Shown piece by piece: positions 26,522-34,855 of a stretch of 64,000 nt of DNA; within the stretch, counting starts at the first letter, position 1; the number at the start of each line of letters is the position of its first letter. The stretch spans positions 1,539,001 to 1,603,000 of the forward strand of contig NZ_CP015583.1 in NCBI RefSeq assembly GCF_001941945.1, written 5' to 3'. A program made the position numbers and the translations under genes. The stretch comes from Roseomonas gilardii (lineage in GTDB: Bacteria; Pseudomonadota; Alphaproteobacteria; Acetobacterales; Acetobacteraceae). A model generated the notes under the pieces. That model searched no databases. It saw only the letters and a list, made by a program, of their open reading frames with translations, and had not been told where the DNA came from.

Positions 26522-28597
26522 TTACGACAGTTTCTTCCGGACGGCAGCCGCGATGGCCTCCGCCGTGATGCCGAAATGGGGATACAGGTGTTCCGCCGGC
26601 GCGCTAGCGCCGAAGCCCTGCATTCCGATGAAAACTCCGTCAGCGCCGGTCCAGCGCTCCCAGCCGAAGCCGAGCGCCGCCTCGATGCCGACGCGCAGGC
26701 CCTTGCCCAGCACCGCATCCTGGTGCTGCGCGTCCTGCAACGCGAAGATCTCCCAGCAGGGCAGGGACACGACGGCGGTGGGAATGCCCTCGGCCTCCAG
26801 CGCCTCACGCGCCGCCATGGCGATATGGACCTCGGAGCCGGTGGCCACCAGGGTCGCCTTCCGCTCGCCCGAGGCTTCCGCCAGCACATAGCCGCCGCGG
26901 GCGCAGCGGTTCTCGCCCGCCTCGCCGCGCAGGGCCGGCAGGTTCTGGCGCGACAGGGCCAGCACGCTCGGCCCGTCGGCCCGGCGCAGCGCCAGCTCCC
27001 AGCACTCCGCCGTCTCCAGCGCATCCGCCGGGCGGAAGACGAAGAGGTTGGGCATGGCGCGCAGCGAGGCCAGCGTCTCCACCGGCTGGTGCGTCGGCCC
27101 GTCCTCGCCCAGGCCGATGCTGTCATGCGTCAGCACATGCACGACGCGCTGCTTCATCAGTGCCGCGAGGCGCAGCGAGGGGCGCAGGTAGTCGGCGAAG
27201 ACCAGGAATGTGCCGGAATAAGGGATCAGCCCCCCATGCAGCGCCATGCCGTTCATCGCCGCGGCCATGCCGTGCTCGCGGATGCCGTAATGGATGTAAC
27301 GCCCGGAGAAGTTGTCCGGCGTGACCGAGGGGATGCCCTTGACGTTGGTGTTGTTGGACCCCGTCAGGTCGGCCGAGCCGCCGATCATCTCGGCGATGGC
27401 CGGCACCAGCACCTCCAGCGCGCGCTGGGAGGCGATGCGGGTCGCGATCTTCGGCTTGTCCTCGGCCACCTTCGCCTTATAGGCGCCGAAGGTCTCGGCC
27501 CAGTCGTCCGGCAGGCGGCCCGCCATGGCGCGCTCGAATTCGGTGCGCTGCGGATGCTTGGCCAGGCGCTTGAGCCAGGAGCGGCGGGTGCCGCCGGCAC
27601 GGCGTCCGGCCGTCTCCCACTCGCCCTTGATCCCCTCGGGGATCTCGAAGGGCCCGTGGTTCCAGCCCAGCGCCGACTTCGCCGCCGTCGCCTCGTCCGG
27701 CCCCAGCGCCGCGCCATGGCTGGCGGCGGTGCCGGCCTTCTTGGGCGCGGAGAAGCCGATGATGGTGCGGCAGGCGATGATCACCGGCTTGCGCGACTTC
27801 TGCGCCCAGGCGAGGGCCGAGGCGATCTCCTCGTGGTCGTGGCCGTTGATCCGCCGCGTCGCCCAGCCATAGGCGCGGTAGCGGGCCAGCACGTCCTCCG
27901 AGAAGGAGATCGCGGTGTCGCCGTCGATCGAGATGTGGTTGTCGTCCCACAGCACGCAGAGCTTGCTCAGCTGCAGGTGCCCGGCCAGCGAGGAAGCCTC
28001 GTGGCTGATGCCTTCCTGCAGGTCGCCGTCCGAGGCGATCACCCAGGTGCGGTGATCGACCAGGGACTTGCCGAAGCGGGCCGCGAGCAGGCGCTCGGCC
28101 ATGGCGAAGCCGACCGCGGTGGAGATGCCCTGGCCCAGCGGGCCGGTGGTCATCTCGATGCCCGGGTGCTCGCCGAATTCCGGATGGCCTGCGGCGGGGG
28201 AATGGAGCTGGCGGAAGCGCTTCAGCTCCTCGATGCCCATGCCCGCCTGCCCGGTCAGGTGCAGCAGGGCATAGAGCAGCATCGAGCCGTGGCCCGCCGA
28301 GAGGATGAACCGGTCGCGGTCCGCCCAGCGCGGGTCGTCGGCATCGTTCTTGAGGAAGCGGGTCCAGAGGACCGTGGCCACGTCCGCCATGCCCATGGGC
28401 ATGCCGGGATGGCCGGATTTCGCTTTCTCGACGGCATCGATCGCCAGCACCCGGATGGCATCGGCCATCCGGCGGGCCGGCGTCGCCGGTTGCGCCAGGA
28501 TCGCAGCCTGGGCGGCGAGGGCGGGGTTGGGCGGCGCGGGCGCCTGGGAATCTGGTTCGGTCGTGGCCAAGGCGTGATCTCCGAAGCGTGAGTTCAT
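26522..28597 (-). CDS. tkt: Transketolase
   Basis: 691 aa from the ATG at 28597; a TTG about nine codons downstream is a possible alternative. This thiamine-diphosphate enzyme moves two-carbon units in the pentose phosphate or Calvin cycle. Motifs include VEKAKSGHPGMPMGMADVA, ILSAGHGSMLLYALLHL, the ThDP site IASDGDLQEGISHEASSLAGH...DNHISIDG, and the pyrimidine domain with GIREHGMAAAMNGMALHGG, TFLVFADYLRPSLRLAAL and THDSIGLGEDGPTHQPVE. It is the first gene of the leftward tkt-gap-(abrB)-pgk set and diverges from the VIT transporter gene. Confidence 0.97.
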   Translation of the reverse strand: MNSRFGDHALATTEPDSQAPAPPNPALAAQAAILAQPATPARRMADAIRVLAIDAVEKAKSGHPGMPMGMADVATVLWTRFLKNDADDPRWADRDRFILSAGHGSMLLYALLHLTGQAGMGIEELKRFRQLHSPAAGHPEFGEHPGIEMTTGPLGQGISTAVGFAMAERLLAARFGKSLVDHRTWVIASDGDLQEGISHEASSLAGHLQLSKLCVLWDDNHISIDGDTAISFSEDVLARYRAYGWATRRINGHDHEEIASALAWAQKSRKPVIIACRTIIGFSAPKKAGTAASHGAALGPDEATAAKSALGWNHGPFEIPEGIKGEWETAGRRAGGTRRSWLKRLAKHPQRTEFERAMAGRLPDDWAETFGAYKAKVAEDKPKIATRIASQRALEVLVPAIAEMIGGSADLTGSNNTNVKGIPSVTPDNFSGRYIHYGIREHGMAAAMNGMALHGGLIPYSGTFLVFADYLRPSLRLAALMKQRVVHVLTHDSIGLGEDGPTHQPVETLASLRAMPNLFVFRPADALETAECWELALRRADGPSVLALSRQNLPALRGEAGENRCARGGYVLAEASGERKATLVATGSEVHIAMAAREALEAEGIPTAVVSLPCWEIFALQDAQHQDAVLGKGLRVGIEAALGFGWERWTGADGVFIGMQGFGASAPAEHLYPHFGITAEAIAAAVRKKLS

Positions 28598-28667
28598 AGA
28601 GGTGGGCGCCCGATCCGCCAACCCTGGGTGGCAGTTTGCAGTGCGGCAAGATTGGCGCAAAGGCGTC

Positions 28668-28689
28668 TCATTCTCAAAATAAGAAATGA
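28668..28689. promoter_or_regulatory. AT-rich imperfect palindrome upstream of the VIT transporter
   Basis: In the 154 bp between divergent tkt and the VIT-family gene, an AT-rich 22-bp segment has near-symmetrical ends (TCATTCT on the left, AGAAATGA on the right, with one extra base). It is flanked by ordinary GC-rich sequence. The layout resembles operators of iron or manganese regulators (Fur/Irr type), which would suit an iron transporter, but it matches no consensus exactly. Confidence 0.35.
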
Positions 28690-28751
28690 ATTCAATGGTA
28701 TGAGTGTATATCAGTTCGCCTTTTCCGATCCGCTGCGGCAGGCTGTGCGGC

Positions 28752-29492
28752 ATGGACAGTCTGGCTCCCAACAAATCCGGCCTGCCGGTGATGCCCCCTG
28801 GCCCACCGCACAGGGAGCAGCACGCCACGTCTTCCCCACTGGTGCGCGATCTCGTCATCGGCACGGCGGATGGGCTGACGGTCCCCTTCGCCCTGGCGGC
28901 GGGCCTGTCCGGCGCGGTCGCGGCCAACCCGCTGATCGTGACGGCCGGGATGGCGGAACTCGCGGCCGGCTGTATCGCCATGGGCCTGGGCGGCTATCTG
29001 GCGGCGCGCAGCGAGGCCGACCGCTATGCCTCGGAATACCGCCGCGAATGGGCGGAGACGGCGAACTATCCGGCGCGGGAGCGCTGGGAGGTGGCAGCCA
29101 TCCTGCATCGCCAGGGATTGCAAGGGGAGGTGCTGCAGGCCGCGACCGAGGCGATCTGTGCCGACCGGCAGCGCTGGGTGGATTTCATGATGCGCTTCGA
29201 GCTGGAGCTGAGCGAGCCGACGCCAGGCGAGGCGCCCCGCTCCGCGCTGCGCATCGGCGGCTCCTACGTCGCTGGCGGGATGGTGCCGCTGCTTCCCTAC
29301 ATGCTGCTGGACGACACGCCGCGGGCGCTGCTGGTATCCAGCCTGATGACCGGCCTGGCGCTCCTCGCCTTCGGCTGGCTCAGGGCGAAGGCCACCGGAA
29401 TGCCACGCTGGGCAGGCGCCTTGCAGACGGCCGTGATCGGCGCCGTGGCGGCCGGGGCCGCCTTCGGAATCGCGCGGCTGGTCGGCGGATAA
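28752..29492 (+). CDS. VIT1/CCC1-family iron/manganese transporter
   Basis: 246 aa from the ATG at 28752 (MDSLAPNKSGLPVMP); an ATG at 28704 would add 16 residues. Integral membrane protein of the vacuolar iron transporter family, which exports Fe2+/Mn2+ from the cytoplasm in exchange for protons. TM1 contains the family motif VIGTADGLTVPFALAAGLSG; TM2 has MAELAAGCIAMGLGGYLAARS. A cytoplasmic metal-binding helical region rich in Glu follows (EADRYASEYRREWAE ... FMMRFELELSEP), then GGSYVAGGMVPLLPYMLL and two more TM segments. About five TM helices, as expected. Metal specificity is inferred. Confidence 0.88.
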   Translation: MDSLAPNKSGLPVMPPGPPHREQHATSSPLVRDLVIGTADGLTVPFALAAGLSGAVAANPLIVTAGMAELAAGCIAMGLGGYLAARSEADRYASEYRREWAETANYPARERWEVAAILHRQGLQGEVLQAATEAICADRQRWVDFMMRFELELSEPTPGEAPRSALRIGGSYVAGGMVPLLPYMLLDDTPRALLVSSLMTGLALLAFGWLRAKATGMPRWAGALQTAVIGAVAAGAAFGIARLVGG

Positions 29493-29575
29493 GGGCCGGC
29501 GGCGGCCCGCACCTTGCCCTCCGGCCCCTGCGAGGCGAGGCTTCGGGCCGACAGCCAGACAGGGACCGTTCGGCC

Positions 29576-30367
29576 ATGGCCCATGAATTCCAGACCGGTG
29601 GCGGCGCGCCCGCCATCCTCCGCAACGCCGCCCTCGATTCGGAGGCGGTCCTGGAAGCGCGCCGCGACCTCGCTGCCTGTTTCCGCATGGCGGCGCGGCT
29701 GGGGCTGCAGGAGGGCATCTGCAACCACTTCTCGGCCCTGGTGCCGGGTCATGACGGGCTGATGCTGGTGAACCCCTATGGCTGGGCCTTCGAGGAGCTC
29801 ACCGCCTCCCGCCTGCTGATCTGCGACTTCCAGGGGAACGTGCTGGCGGGGGAGGGCAAGCCGGAGGCCACCGCCTTCTACATCCATGCCCGGCTGCACA
29901 TGCGCCATCCCCGCGCCGTGGCGGCCTTCCACACGCATATGCCCAACGCCACCGCCCTTTCCATGACCGAGGGGCCGCCGCTGCTCTTCGCCGGGCAGAC
30001 GGCGCTGAAGTTCTTCGGCCGCATCGCGGTGGACGAGGACTACAACGGCCTCGCCCTCGACGAGCGGGAAGGGGACCGCATCGCGGCGGCGATGGGGGAG
30101 GCCGATATCGGCTTCCTCAAGAACCACGGCGTGATGGTGGTCGGCCCGACCATCGCCGAGGCCTGGGACGACCTCTACTACCTGGAGCGCGCCGCCGAGG
30201 CCCAGCGCCTGGCCCTCTCCACCGGAAGGCCGCTGAAGCCCGTGCCGGAGCCGGTGGCGCGCGAGGCGGCGGCGCGGATGCGGGAAGGCGACCCGGAAAG
30301 CGCGCGGCTGCACCTCGCCAGCATCCGCCGCATCCTGGACCGGGAGGCGCCGGACTACGCCGGCTGA
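29576..30367 (+). CDS. Class II aldolase/adducin-family protein
   Basis: 263 aa from the ATG at 29576. Zinc-binding histidines are in the expected places: ICNHFSALVPG, AAFHTHMPNATAL and FLKNHGVMVVGPTIAEAW. The family includes fuculose- and ribulose-phosphate aldolases/epimerases, methylthioribulose dehydratase and proteins of unknown substrate. This one resembles the general class II aldolase/adducin proteins without a clear substrate, and there is no sugar-kinase neighbour. The upstream frame is open through the VIT gene but is not homologous. Confidence 0.87.
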   Translation: MAHEFQTGGGAPAILRNAALDSEAVLEARRDLAACFRMAARLGLQEGICNHFSALVPGHDGLMLVNPYGWAFEELTASRLLICDFQGNVLAGEGKPEATAFYIHARLHMRHPRAVAAFHTHMPNATALSMTEGPPLLFAGQTALKFFGRIAVDEDYNGLALDEREGDRIAAAMGEADIGFLKNHGVMVVGPTIAEAWDDLYYLERAAEAQRLALSTGRPLKPVPEPVAREAAARMREGDPESARLHLASIRRILDREAPDYAG

Positions 30368-30412
30368 CCCCGGGCGCCCCCCGGTCACGCCCCCTGGCGG
30401 AGCGAGAGCACC

Positions 30413-31111
30413 ATGCACACCGACCCAACCTGGTCCGACATCGCCCTCCGCCTGGTGCTGGCGGCGCTGGCCGGGGCCGCCTTCGGCATCAACCGGGGGA
30501 TCAAGGGCCGTGCGGCGGGGCTGCGCACGACCATGCTGGTCTGCCTCGCCGCGGCCCTGGCGATGCTGCTGGCCGATATCCTGCTGACCACCGCCCGCCG
30601 CCCCGATCATGGCGTCATCAGCATGGATGTGATGCGCCTGCCTCTCGGCATCCTGACCGGTGTGGGCTTCATCGGCGGCGGCGCGATCCTGCGCCAGGGC
30701 GGCACCGTGACCGGCGTCACCACGGCGGCGACGCTCTGGTTCGTGACGGTGGCCGGGCTCTGCCTGGGGGCCGGGGAGATCGGGTTGGGCCTCGCCGGCG
30801 TGCTGCTGGGCCTCGGCGTGGTCTGGGTGCTGAAATGGGCCGAGGGGCGCCTGCACCAGACCCATACCGGGACGCTGCTCCTGGCGGGCGACAGCGCCAC
30901 GCTGCGAAGCCTGGGGATGGAGGCCCGCCTCGCGGGCCTGGGCTACGAGACGGTGCGGCAGGCGGTCACCTACCGGGACAGCGGCAGGGCCTGCATGCGG
31001 CGCTACCAGCTGAGATGGCGCGGGCGCTACAGCAGCCGCCGGCAGGTTCCGCCCTTCCTGGAGGAGATCGCCGCCCTGCCCGGGATGCGTGAGGTCCGCT
31101 GGCTGCCCTGA
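30413..31111 (+). CDS. MgtC/SapB-family membrane protein
   Basis: 232 aa. The N-terminal half is the MgtC domain: about five TM segments with LAALAGAAFGINRGIKGRAAGLRT, a VCLAAALAMLLAD segment and the hallmark MRLPLGILTGVGFIGGGAIL followed by VTGVTTAATLWFVTVAGLC. The C-terminal ~80 residues form a soluble basic domain like that of longer MgtC proteins. In pathogens MgtC modulates ATP synthase and growth at low Mg2+; the role in this organism is unknown. Its stop codon lies in the first copy of a 3 x 23-bp repeat. Confidence 0.9.
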   Translation: MHTDPTWSDIALRLVLAALAGAAFGINRGIKGRAAGLRTTMLVCLAAALAMLLADILLTTARRPDHGVISMDVMRLPLGILTGVGFIGGGAILRQGGTVTGVTTAATLWFVTVAGLCLGAGEIGLGLAGVLLGLGVVWVLKWAEGRLHQTHTGTLLLAGDSATLRSLGMEARLAGLGYETVRQAVTYRDSGRACMRRYQLRWRGRYSSRRQVPPFLEEIAALPGMREVRWLP

Positions 31112-31176
31112 GCCGGCGGCGGCAGGAAACCTGAGCCGGCGGCGGCAGGAAACCTGAGCCGGCGGCGGCAGGAAAC
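31108..31176. repeat. Three perfect 23-bp tandem repeats
   Basis: Three identical consecutive 23-bp units (31108-31130, 31131-31153, 31154-31176), each beginning CTGAGCCGG and ending GCAGGAAAC. The array starts on the last codons of the mgtC-like gene, supplies its TGA stop, and ends one base before the GAGAGGAG ribosome-binding site of the VOC gene. Each unit contains an AGGA core. It is possibly a recent slippage expansion; copy number could alter the spacing between the two genes. Confidence 0.95.
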
Positions 31177-31192
31177 GAGAGGAGCCAGGAAC

Positions 31193-31573
31193 ATGATCGA
31201 CCGGCTGGACCATCTGGTGCTGACGGTGCGCGACATGGCACGGACGCGGGACTTCTACGTGCGCGGCCTGGGGATGCGGGAGGAGGTCTTCGGCGGTGGC
31301 CGGGTGGCCCTCTGCTTCGGGCGGCAGAAGTTCAACCTGCACGAGGCGGCCGGAGCCCCGATCCTGCCACGCGCCGTGAACCCGACGCCGGGCAGCGCGG
31401 ATTTCTGCCTGATCGCCGACCGGTCGCTGGAGGCGGTGATCGCCCTGCTGCGGGAACGCGGGCTGGCGATCGAGCTCGGCCCGGTGGACCGCACCGGGGC
31501 CACCGGCCCGATCCGCTCGGTCTATCTGCGCGATCCGGACGACAACCTGGTGGAGATCTCGGAATACCGCTGA
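31193..31573 (+). CDS. VOC-family (glyoxalase-like) protein
   Basis: 126 aa from the ATG at 31193 with a good GAGAGGAG site. The vicinal oxygen chelate fold is shown by paired beta-alpha-beta modules: RLDHLVLTVRDMARTRDFYV with the first His ligand, KFNLHEAAG, and the C-terminal RSVYLRDPDDNLVEISEY with the last Glu ligand. Relatives act as glyoxalases, dioxygenases or fosfomycin-resistance enzymes; the substrate cannot be inferred. No signal peptide. Confidence 0.88.
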   Translation: MIDRLDHLVLTVRDMARTRDFYVRGLGMREEVFGGGRVALCFGRQKFNLHEAAGAPILPRAVNPTPGSADFCLIADRSLEAVIALLRERGLAIELGPVDRTGATGPIRSVYLRDPDDNLVEISEYR

Positions 31574-31634
31574 CAGGTCCGGCGCGCGGCGGCCTCCCCT
31601 GCCGGGCCGATGGACAGCGGCGGCGCCCGGCGGC

Positions 31635-32840
31635 ATGGTCCGCGCCTCCATGACCCACTCCGACATTCCCCCGATCCGCCTGCTGCCCGGCCGCGAGCGC
31701 CGGGCCAAGGCGGGCCATCCCTGGATCTTCTCCAACGAGGTCGCCACCGGCGCATCCACCAAGACGCTCGTGCCCGGTGGGCTGGTGCGGGTGGAGGGCG
31801 ACGATGGCAGCCGCCTCGGCCTCTACCAGTACAACCCGCATTCCCTGATCGCCGGCCGGCGCCTCAGCCGCGACCCCGAGGCGGCGGCCGGCCCGGGCTT
31901 CTGGCGCGAAAGGCTGGCCTCGGCTTTGGCGCTGCGGGAGCGGCTGCGCGACGGTCCCTATTACCGCTTGGCCCATGCCGAGGCCGACGGCCTGCCGGGC
32001 CTAGTGCTGGACCGCTATGGCGACGTGCTGGCGCTGCAGGCCAACACCGCCGGCATGGAGCTGGCCACGCCAGACATCCTCGCGGCGCTGCGCGACCTGC
32101 TGCCGCTCCGCGCCGTGGTGGCACGCAACGACGCCTCGGTGCGCGGGCTGGAAGGGCTGCCGCAGGAGGTCCGCCTCCTCATGGGCGAGGATGCCCGCGC
32201 CACGGTGGAGGAAGGCGGCGTCGCCTTCTCGGTGGACCCGCTGGGCGGCCAGAAGACCGGCTGGTTCTATGACCAGCGCGACAACCGCGCCCGGGTGGCG
32301 GCGCTGTCGCGCGGGCAGACGGTGCTGGATGCCTTCTGCCACACGGGCGGCTTCGGCCTTCAGGCGGCGAAGGCCGGCGCCAGCGAGGTGACGCTGCTCG
32401 ACCGTTCCGAGCACGCCCTGGCCACGGCGCGGGAAACGGCGGAGCGCAACGGCCTCGCCGACCGCGTCGCCTATCGCCGGGGGGAGGCGATGGAAAGCCT
32501 GGAGGCCCTGGCCGCCGAGGGGCGGCAGTTCGGCGTCGTCGTCTCCGATCCTCCCGCCTTCGCCAAGACGCGCAAGGACCACGGCCCGGCGCTGCGGGCC
32601 TATGCCCGGCTGGCGCGGCTTTCCGCCCGTCTGGTGGCGCCGGGCGGCATCCTCTTCATCGCCTCCTGCTCCCACCATGTCGGCACGGGCGAGTTCACCG
32701 ACGCGGTGGTGGAGGGGCTGGGCCGGGCCCGGCGGGACGGGCGCATCCTCGGCATCTTCGGGGCCGGGCCGGACCATCCGGTGCATCCCGCCCTGCCGGA
32801 AAGCGCCTATCTCAAGGGCGTGCTCCTGCACCTGTCGTGA
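31635..32840 (+). CDS. rlmI: Class I SAM-dependent 23S rRNA (cytosine-5) methyltransferase, RlmI-like
   Basis: 401 aa from the ATG at 31635; an ATG at 31650 (MTHSDIPPIRLL) is equally possible as neither has a clear ribosome-binding site. The N-terminal PUA domain (ERRAKAGHPWIFSNEV, PGGLVRVEGDDGS) is followed by the RlmI central domain (ADGLPGLVLDRYGD) and a Rossmann methyltransferase with VLDAFCHTGGFGLQAAKAGA, VTLLDRSEHAL and VVSDPPAFAKTRKDH. E. coli RlmI methylates C1962 of 23S rRNA; exact site equivalence here is inferred. The stop overlaps the DUF3293 gene as GTGA. Confidence 0.9.
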   Translation: MVRASMTHSDIPPIRLLPGRERRAKAGHPWIFSNEVATGASTKTLVPGGLVRVEGDDGSRLGLYQYNPHSLIAGRRLSRDPEAAAGPGFWRERLASALALRERLRDGPYYRLAHAEADGLPGLVLDRYGDVLALQANTAGMELATPDILAALRDLLPLRAVVARNDASVRGLEGLPQEVRLLMGEDARATVEEGGVAFSVDPLGGQKTGWFYDQRDNRARVAALSRGQTVLDAFCHTGGFGLQAAKAGASEVTLLDRSEHALATARETAERNGLADRVAYRRGEAMESLEALAAEGRQFGVVVSDPPAFAKTRKDHGPALRAYARLARLSARLVAPGGILFIASCSHHVGTGEFTDAVVEGLGRARRDGRILGIFGAGPDHPVHPALPESAYLKGVLLHLS

Positions 32841-33247
32841 GCGATGGGGCGGTGCCGGCGCGGCTGCGCGCCGCCTATCGCCGCGCCCGCTACGAGGCCG
32901 GCGGCGTTCCGGTCCGGATCGGCCGGAGCAGCCCCCGGCTTGACGCGCTGCTCGCCAGCCTCGGGGGCCGTCCCGGTGCCCTGGTGGGCGGGCTGGTCAC
33001 GGCCTGGAACCCGCTGGGCCGGCGCCTGTCCGAAAGGGAGAACCGCCGGCGTCAGGAACGCCTGGACCGGGCCATCCGGCATCTGCCCAGTCTGCCCGCG
33101 GCCAGTGGCGAGGGCTGCTGGCGAGAAGAGCAGCGGCTGGTCCTGACGCCGCCGCGCCGGTTGGCCATGCTGGGGCGGCGCTTCCGGCAGAACGCGGTGG
33201 TGCTGCTGGTCCGGGGGCGGCCGGCCCGGCTGCTCTGGCTGCGATAG
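32837..33247 (+). CDS. DUF3293-family protein
   Basis: 136 aa from a GTG at 32837 overlapping the rlmI-like stop (GTGA), so probably cotranscribed. The sequence VRIGRSSPRLDALLASLGG followed by LVTAWNPLGRRLSERENRRR fits DUF3293, a small cytoplasmic family of unknown function. The C-terminus is basic and ends in a short beta-rich segment (VVLLVRGRPARLLWL). It converges with the GNAT gene with only 9 bp between stops. Confidence 0.75.
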   Translation: MSDGAVPARLRAAYRRARYEAGGVPVRIGRSSPRLDALLASLGGRPGALVGGLVTAWNPLGRRLSERENRRRQERLDRAIRHLPSLPAASGEGCWREEQRLVLTPPRRLAMLGRRFRQNAVVLLVRGRPARLLWLR

Positions 33248-33256
33248 GCCGGGGCG

Positions 33257-33739
33257 CTATGCCCCGGCGGCCGCGCCCGGCAGGCGGCGCCGGAAGACAT
33301 CCAGCCCCTCCACGCCCACCGGTGTTTCCGCTAGTTGCCAGCCTTTCCCGGCATAGAAGCCGCGCAGCGCCGGCCGGGCACAGAGATGGACCTCCGCGAA
33401 GCCCCGGCCTTCGGCAAGGCGCGCGCCTTCCGCCAGCAGCCGCGTGGCAATCCCCCGCCCGCGCCATTCCGGCTCCACCCAGAGCGCGGCCAGCCAGGGC
33501 GCCAGCGCCGGGCGTTCGGCGAGGTCGCTGTCGATCAAAAGGACATGGCCGAGATAGGTCCCATCCCGGTGGGCCACCAGGGCCTGGGGGAGGGCGCCTC
33601 CGCGCAGGCCAGGGCGCAGCCGGGCCGCGATCGGTCCGGGGTCCGGCTCTTCCGCCTGCCACCAGGCCCGCCAGATCCGCTCCGCCACCACCTCCAGGAA
33701 GTCCGGCACGGCGGGGAGCGGGCTGACGCGTGGCTCCAT
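33257..33739 (-). CDS. GNAT-family N-acetyltransferase
   Basis: 160 aa from the ATG at 33739 (a GTG directly upstream adds one residue). The acetyl-CoA site is LWVEPEWRGRGIATRLLAEG, containing the RGRGIA form of the Q/RxxGxG/A motif. The FAEVHLCARPALRGFYAGKGW segment is the usual C-terminal strand-helix pair ending in the FY.. .GF-type motif. N-terminal MEPRVSPLPAVPDFLE leads into a helix with two Trp residues. Substrate unknown. It stands downstream of the patatin gene on the same strand. Confidence 0.87.
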   Translation of the reverse strand: MEPRVSPLPAVPDFLEVVAERIWRAWWQAEEPDPGPIAARLRPGLRGGALPQALVAHRDGTYLGHVLLIDSDLAERPALAPWLAALWVEPEWRGRGIATRLLAEGARLAEGRGFAEVHLCARPALRGFYAGKGWQLAETPVGVEGLDVFRRRLPGAAAGA

Positions 33740-33766
33740 CACGGGTGGTTCATCACGGGGGCCGCA

Positions 33767-34855
33767 TCACAGGAAGCGTTCCCGCAGATCCACCCCGTTG
33801 GCACGGCCCAGCACCCCGGACCCGTCGCGTAGCCAGCGCTCCGCCGCCTCCCGCCCGTGACGCTTGAGCGCCGCCAGGAACTCGCCCTCGCCATTGTACT
33901 TGCTGGAGACGCCGAAGTTCCGCAGCAGCTCCTCGTCCTCGATCATGTGGATGTAGAGCTGGCCGTAGCGCGGGTCGTTCAGCGCGCCATTGGCCAGCAG
34001 GCGCTGCACGAAGGCGACGGCCCGCATTTCGTACATCAGCGAGGCGTTGAAGCCGATCTCCTGCATCCGGGTCATGATGTCGGAGGCGGTGTAGGGGATG
34101 TCCGGCCGGGTCAGCGGGTTGATCTGCACCAGCACGATATCGGGCGGCGACCCCCGGCCATAGAGCGGCCAGAGCGGTGGATTGCCCAGGAACCCGCCAT
34201 CCCAGAAGGCCTCGCCGTCGATCTCCACCGCCTTGAAGATCTGCGGCAGACAGGCGGAGGCGAGCAGCGCCTCCACGCCGATCTCCGGCCTCTCGAAGAC
34301 GCGCGCCTTGCCGGTGCGGACATTGGTGGCGGAAACGAAGAGCTTCGGCCCGCCCGGGTCCCGGCGCAGGCGGATCGGGTCCAGCACCTCGGCCAGCGCC
34401 TCGCGCAGCGGGTTCAGGTCGAGCGGCGTGGGGTTCATCTGATAGGGCGAGAAGACCCGGGTCAGCGTGTCGAAGGCCTGCCAGGCGAGGCTGTAGCTGA
34501 GATCATAGCCCCAGAAGGCCTTCTCCAGCGGCGTGTTGCGCAGCGGGCTGAAGGACAGCCGCTGCGCCAGCCCCCACCAGAAGCGGTCCAGCCGGGCCTT
34601 GGCCCGCGCGGGACCGCCCTCCGCCAGCCCCTGGGTGACGAGCGCGCCGTTGATCGCCCCGGCGCTGGTGCCGGAAATGGCCGCGATCTCCAGCCACTCC
34701 TCCTCCAGCAGCCGGTCCAGCACGCCCCAGGTGAAGGCGCCATGCGTGCCGCCGCCCTGGAGGGCGAGGTTCACCGCATGCCTCGCCCTGCCTTCCTCCC
34801 GGCCCTCCATCCCGGAGCCGGCGAGGGGCAGGGCGGGAGGAACGCTGCCTTCCAT
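33767..34855 (-). CDS. Patatin-like phospholipase family protein
   Basis: 362 aa. Ser-Asp dyad hydrolase: oxyanion loop NLALQGGGTHGAFTWGVLD, nucleophile in ISGTSAGAINGALV, and catalytic Asp in AFWDGGFLGNPPLWPLY. The family hydrolyses phospholipids or other acyl esters; some members act on PHB granules. Its ATG (34855-34853) shares one base with the stop of bdhA, so the two are translationally coupled. That pairing suggests a role in PHB or 3-hydroxybutyrate metabolism, but this is inference. An ATG at residue 16 (MEGREEG) is an alternative start. Confidence 0.88.
   Translation of the reverse strand: MEGSVPPALPLAGSGMEGREEGRARHAVNLALQGGGTHGAFTWGVLDRLLEEEWLEIAAISGTSAGAINGALVTQGLAEGGPARAKARLDRFWWGLAQRLSFSPLRNTPLEKAFWGYDLSYSLAWQAFDTLTRVFSPYQMNPTPLDLNPLREALAEVLDPIRLRRDPGGPKLFVSATNVRTGKARVFERPEIGVEALLASACLPQIFKAVEIDGEAFWDGGFLGNPPLWPLYGRGSPPDIVLVQINPLTRPDIPYTASDIMTRMQEIGFNASLMYEMRAVAFVQRLLANGALNDPRYGQLYIHMIEDEELLRNFGVSSKYNGEGEFLAALKRHGREAAERWLRDGSGVLGRANGVDLRERFL

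Noticed and set aside
31108-31176. CRISPR-like array
   Set aside because: The three 23-bp units are directly adjacent with no spacers and no cas genes are nearby; it is a simple tandem repeat.
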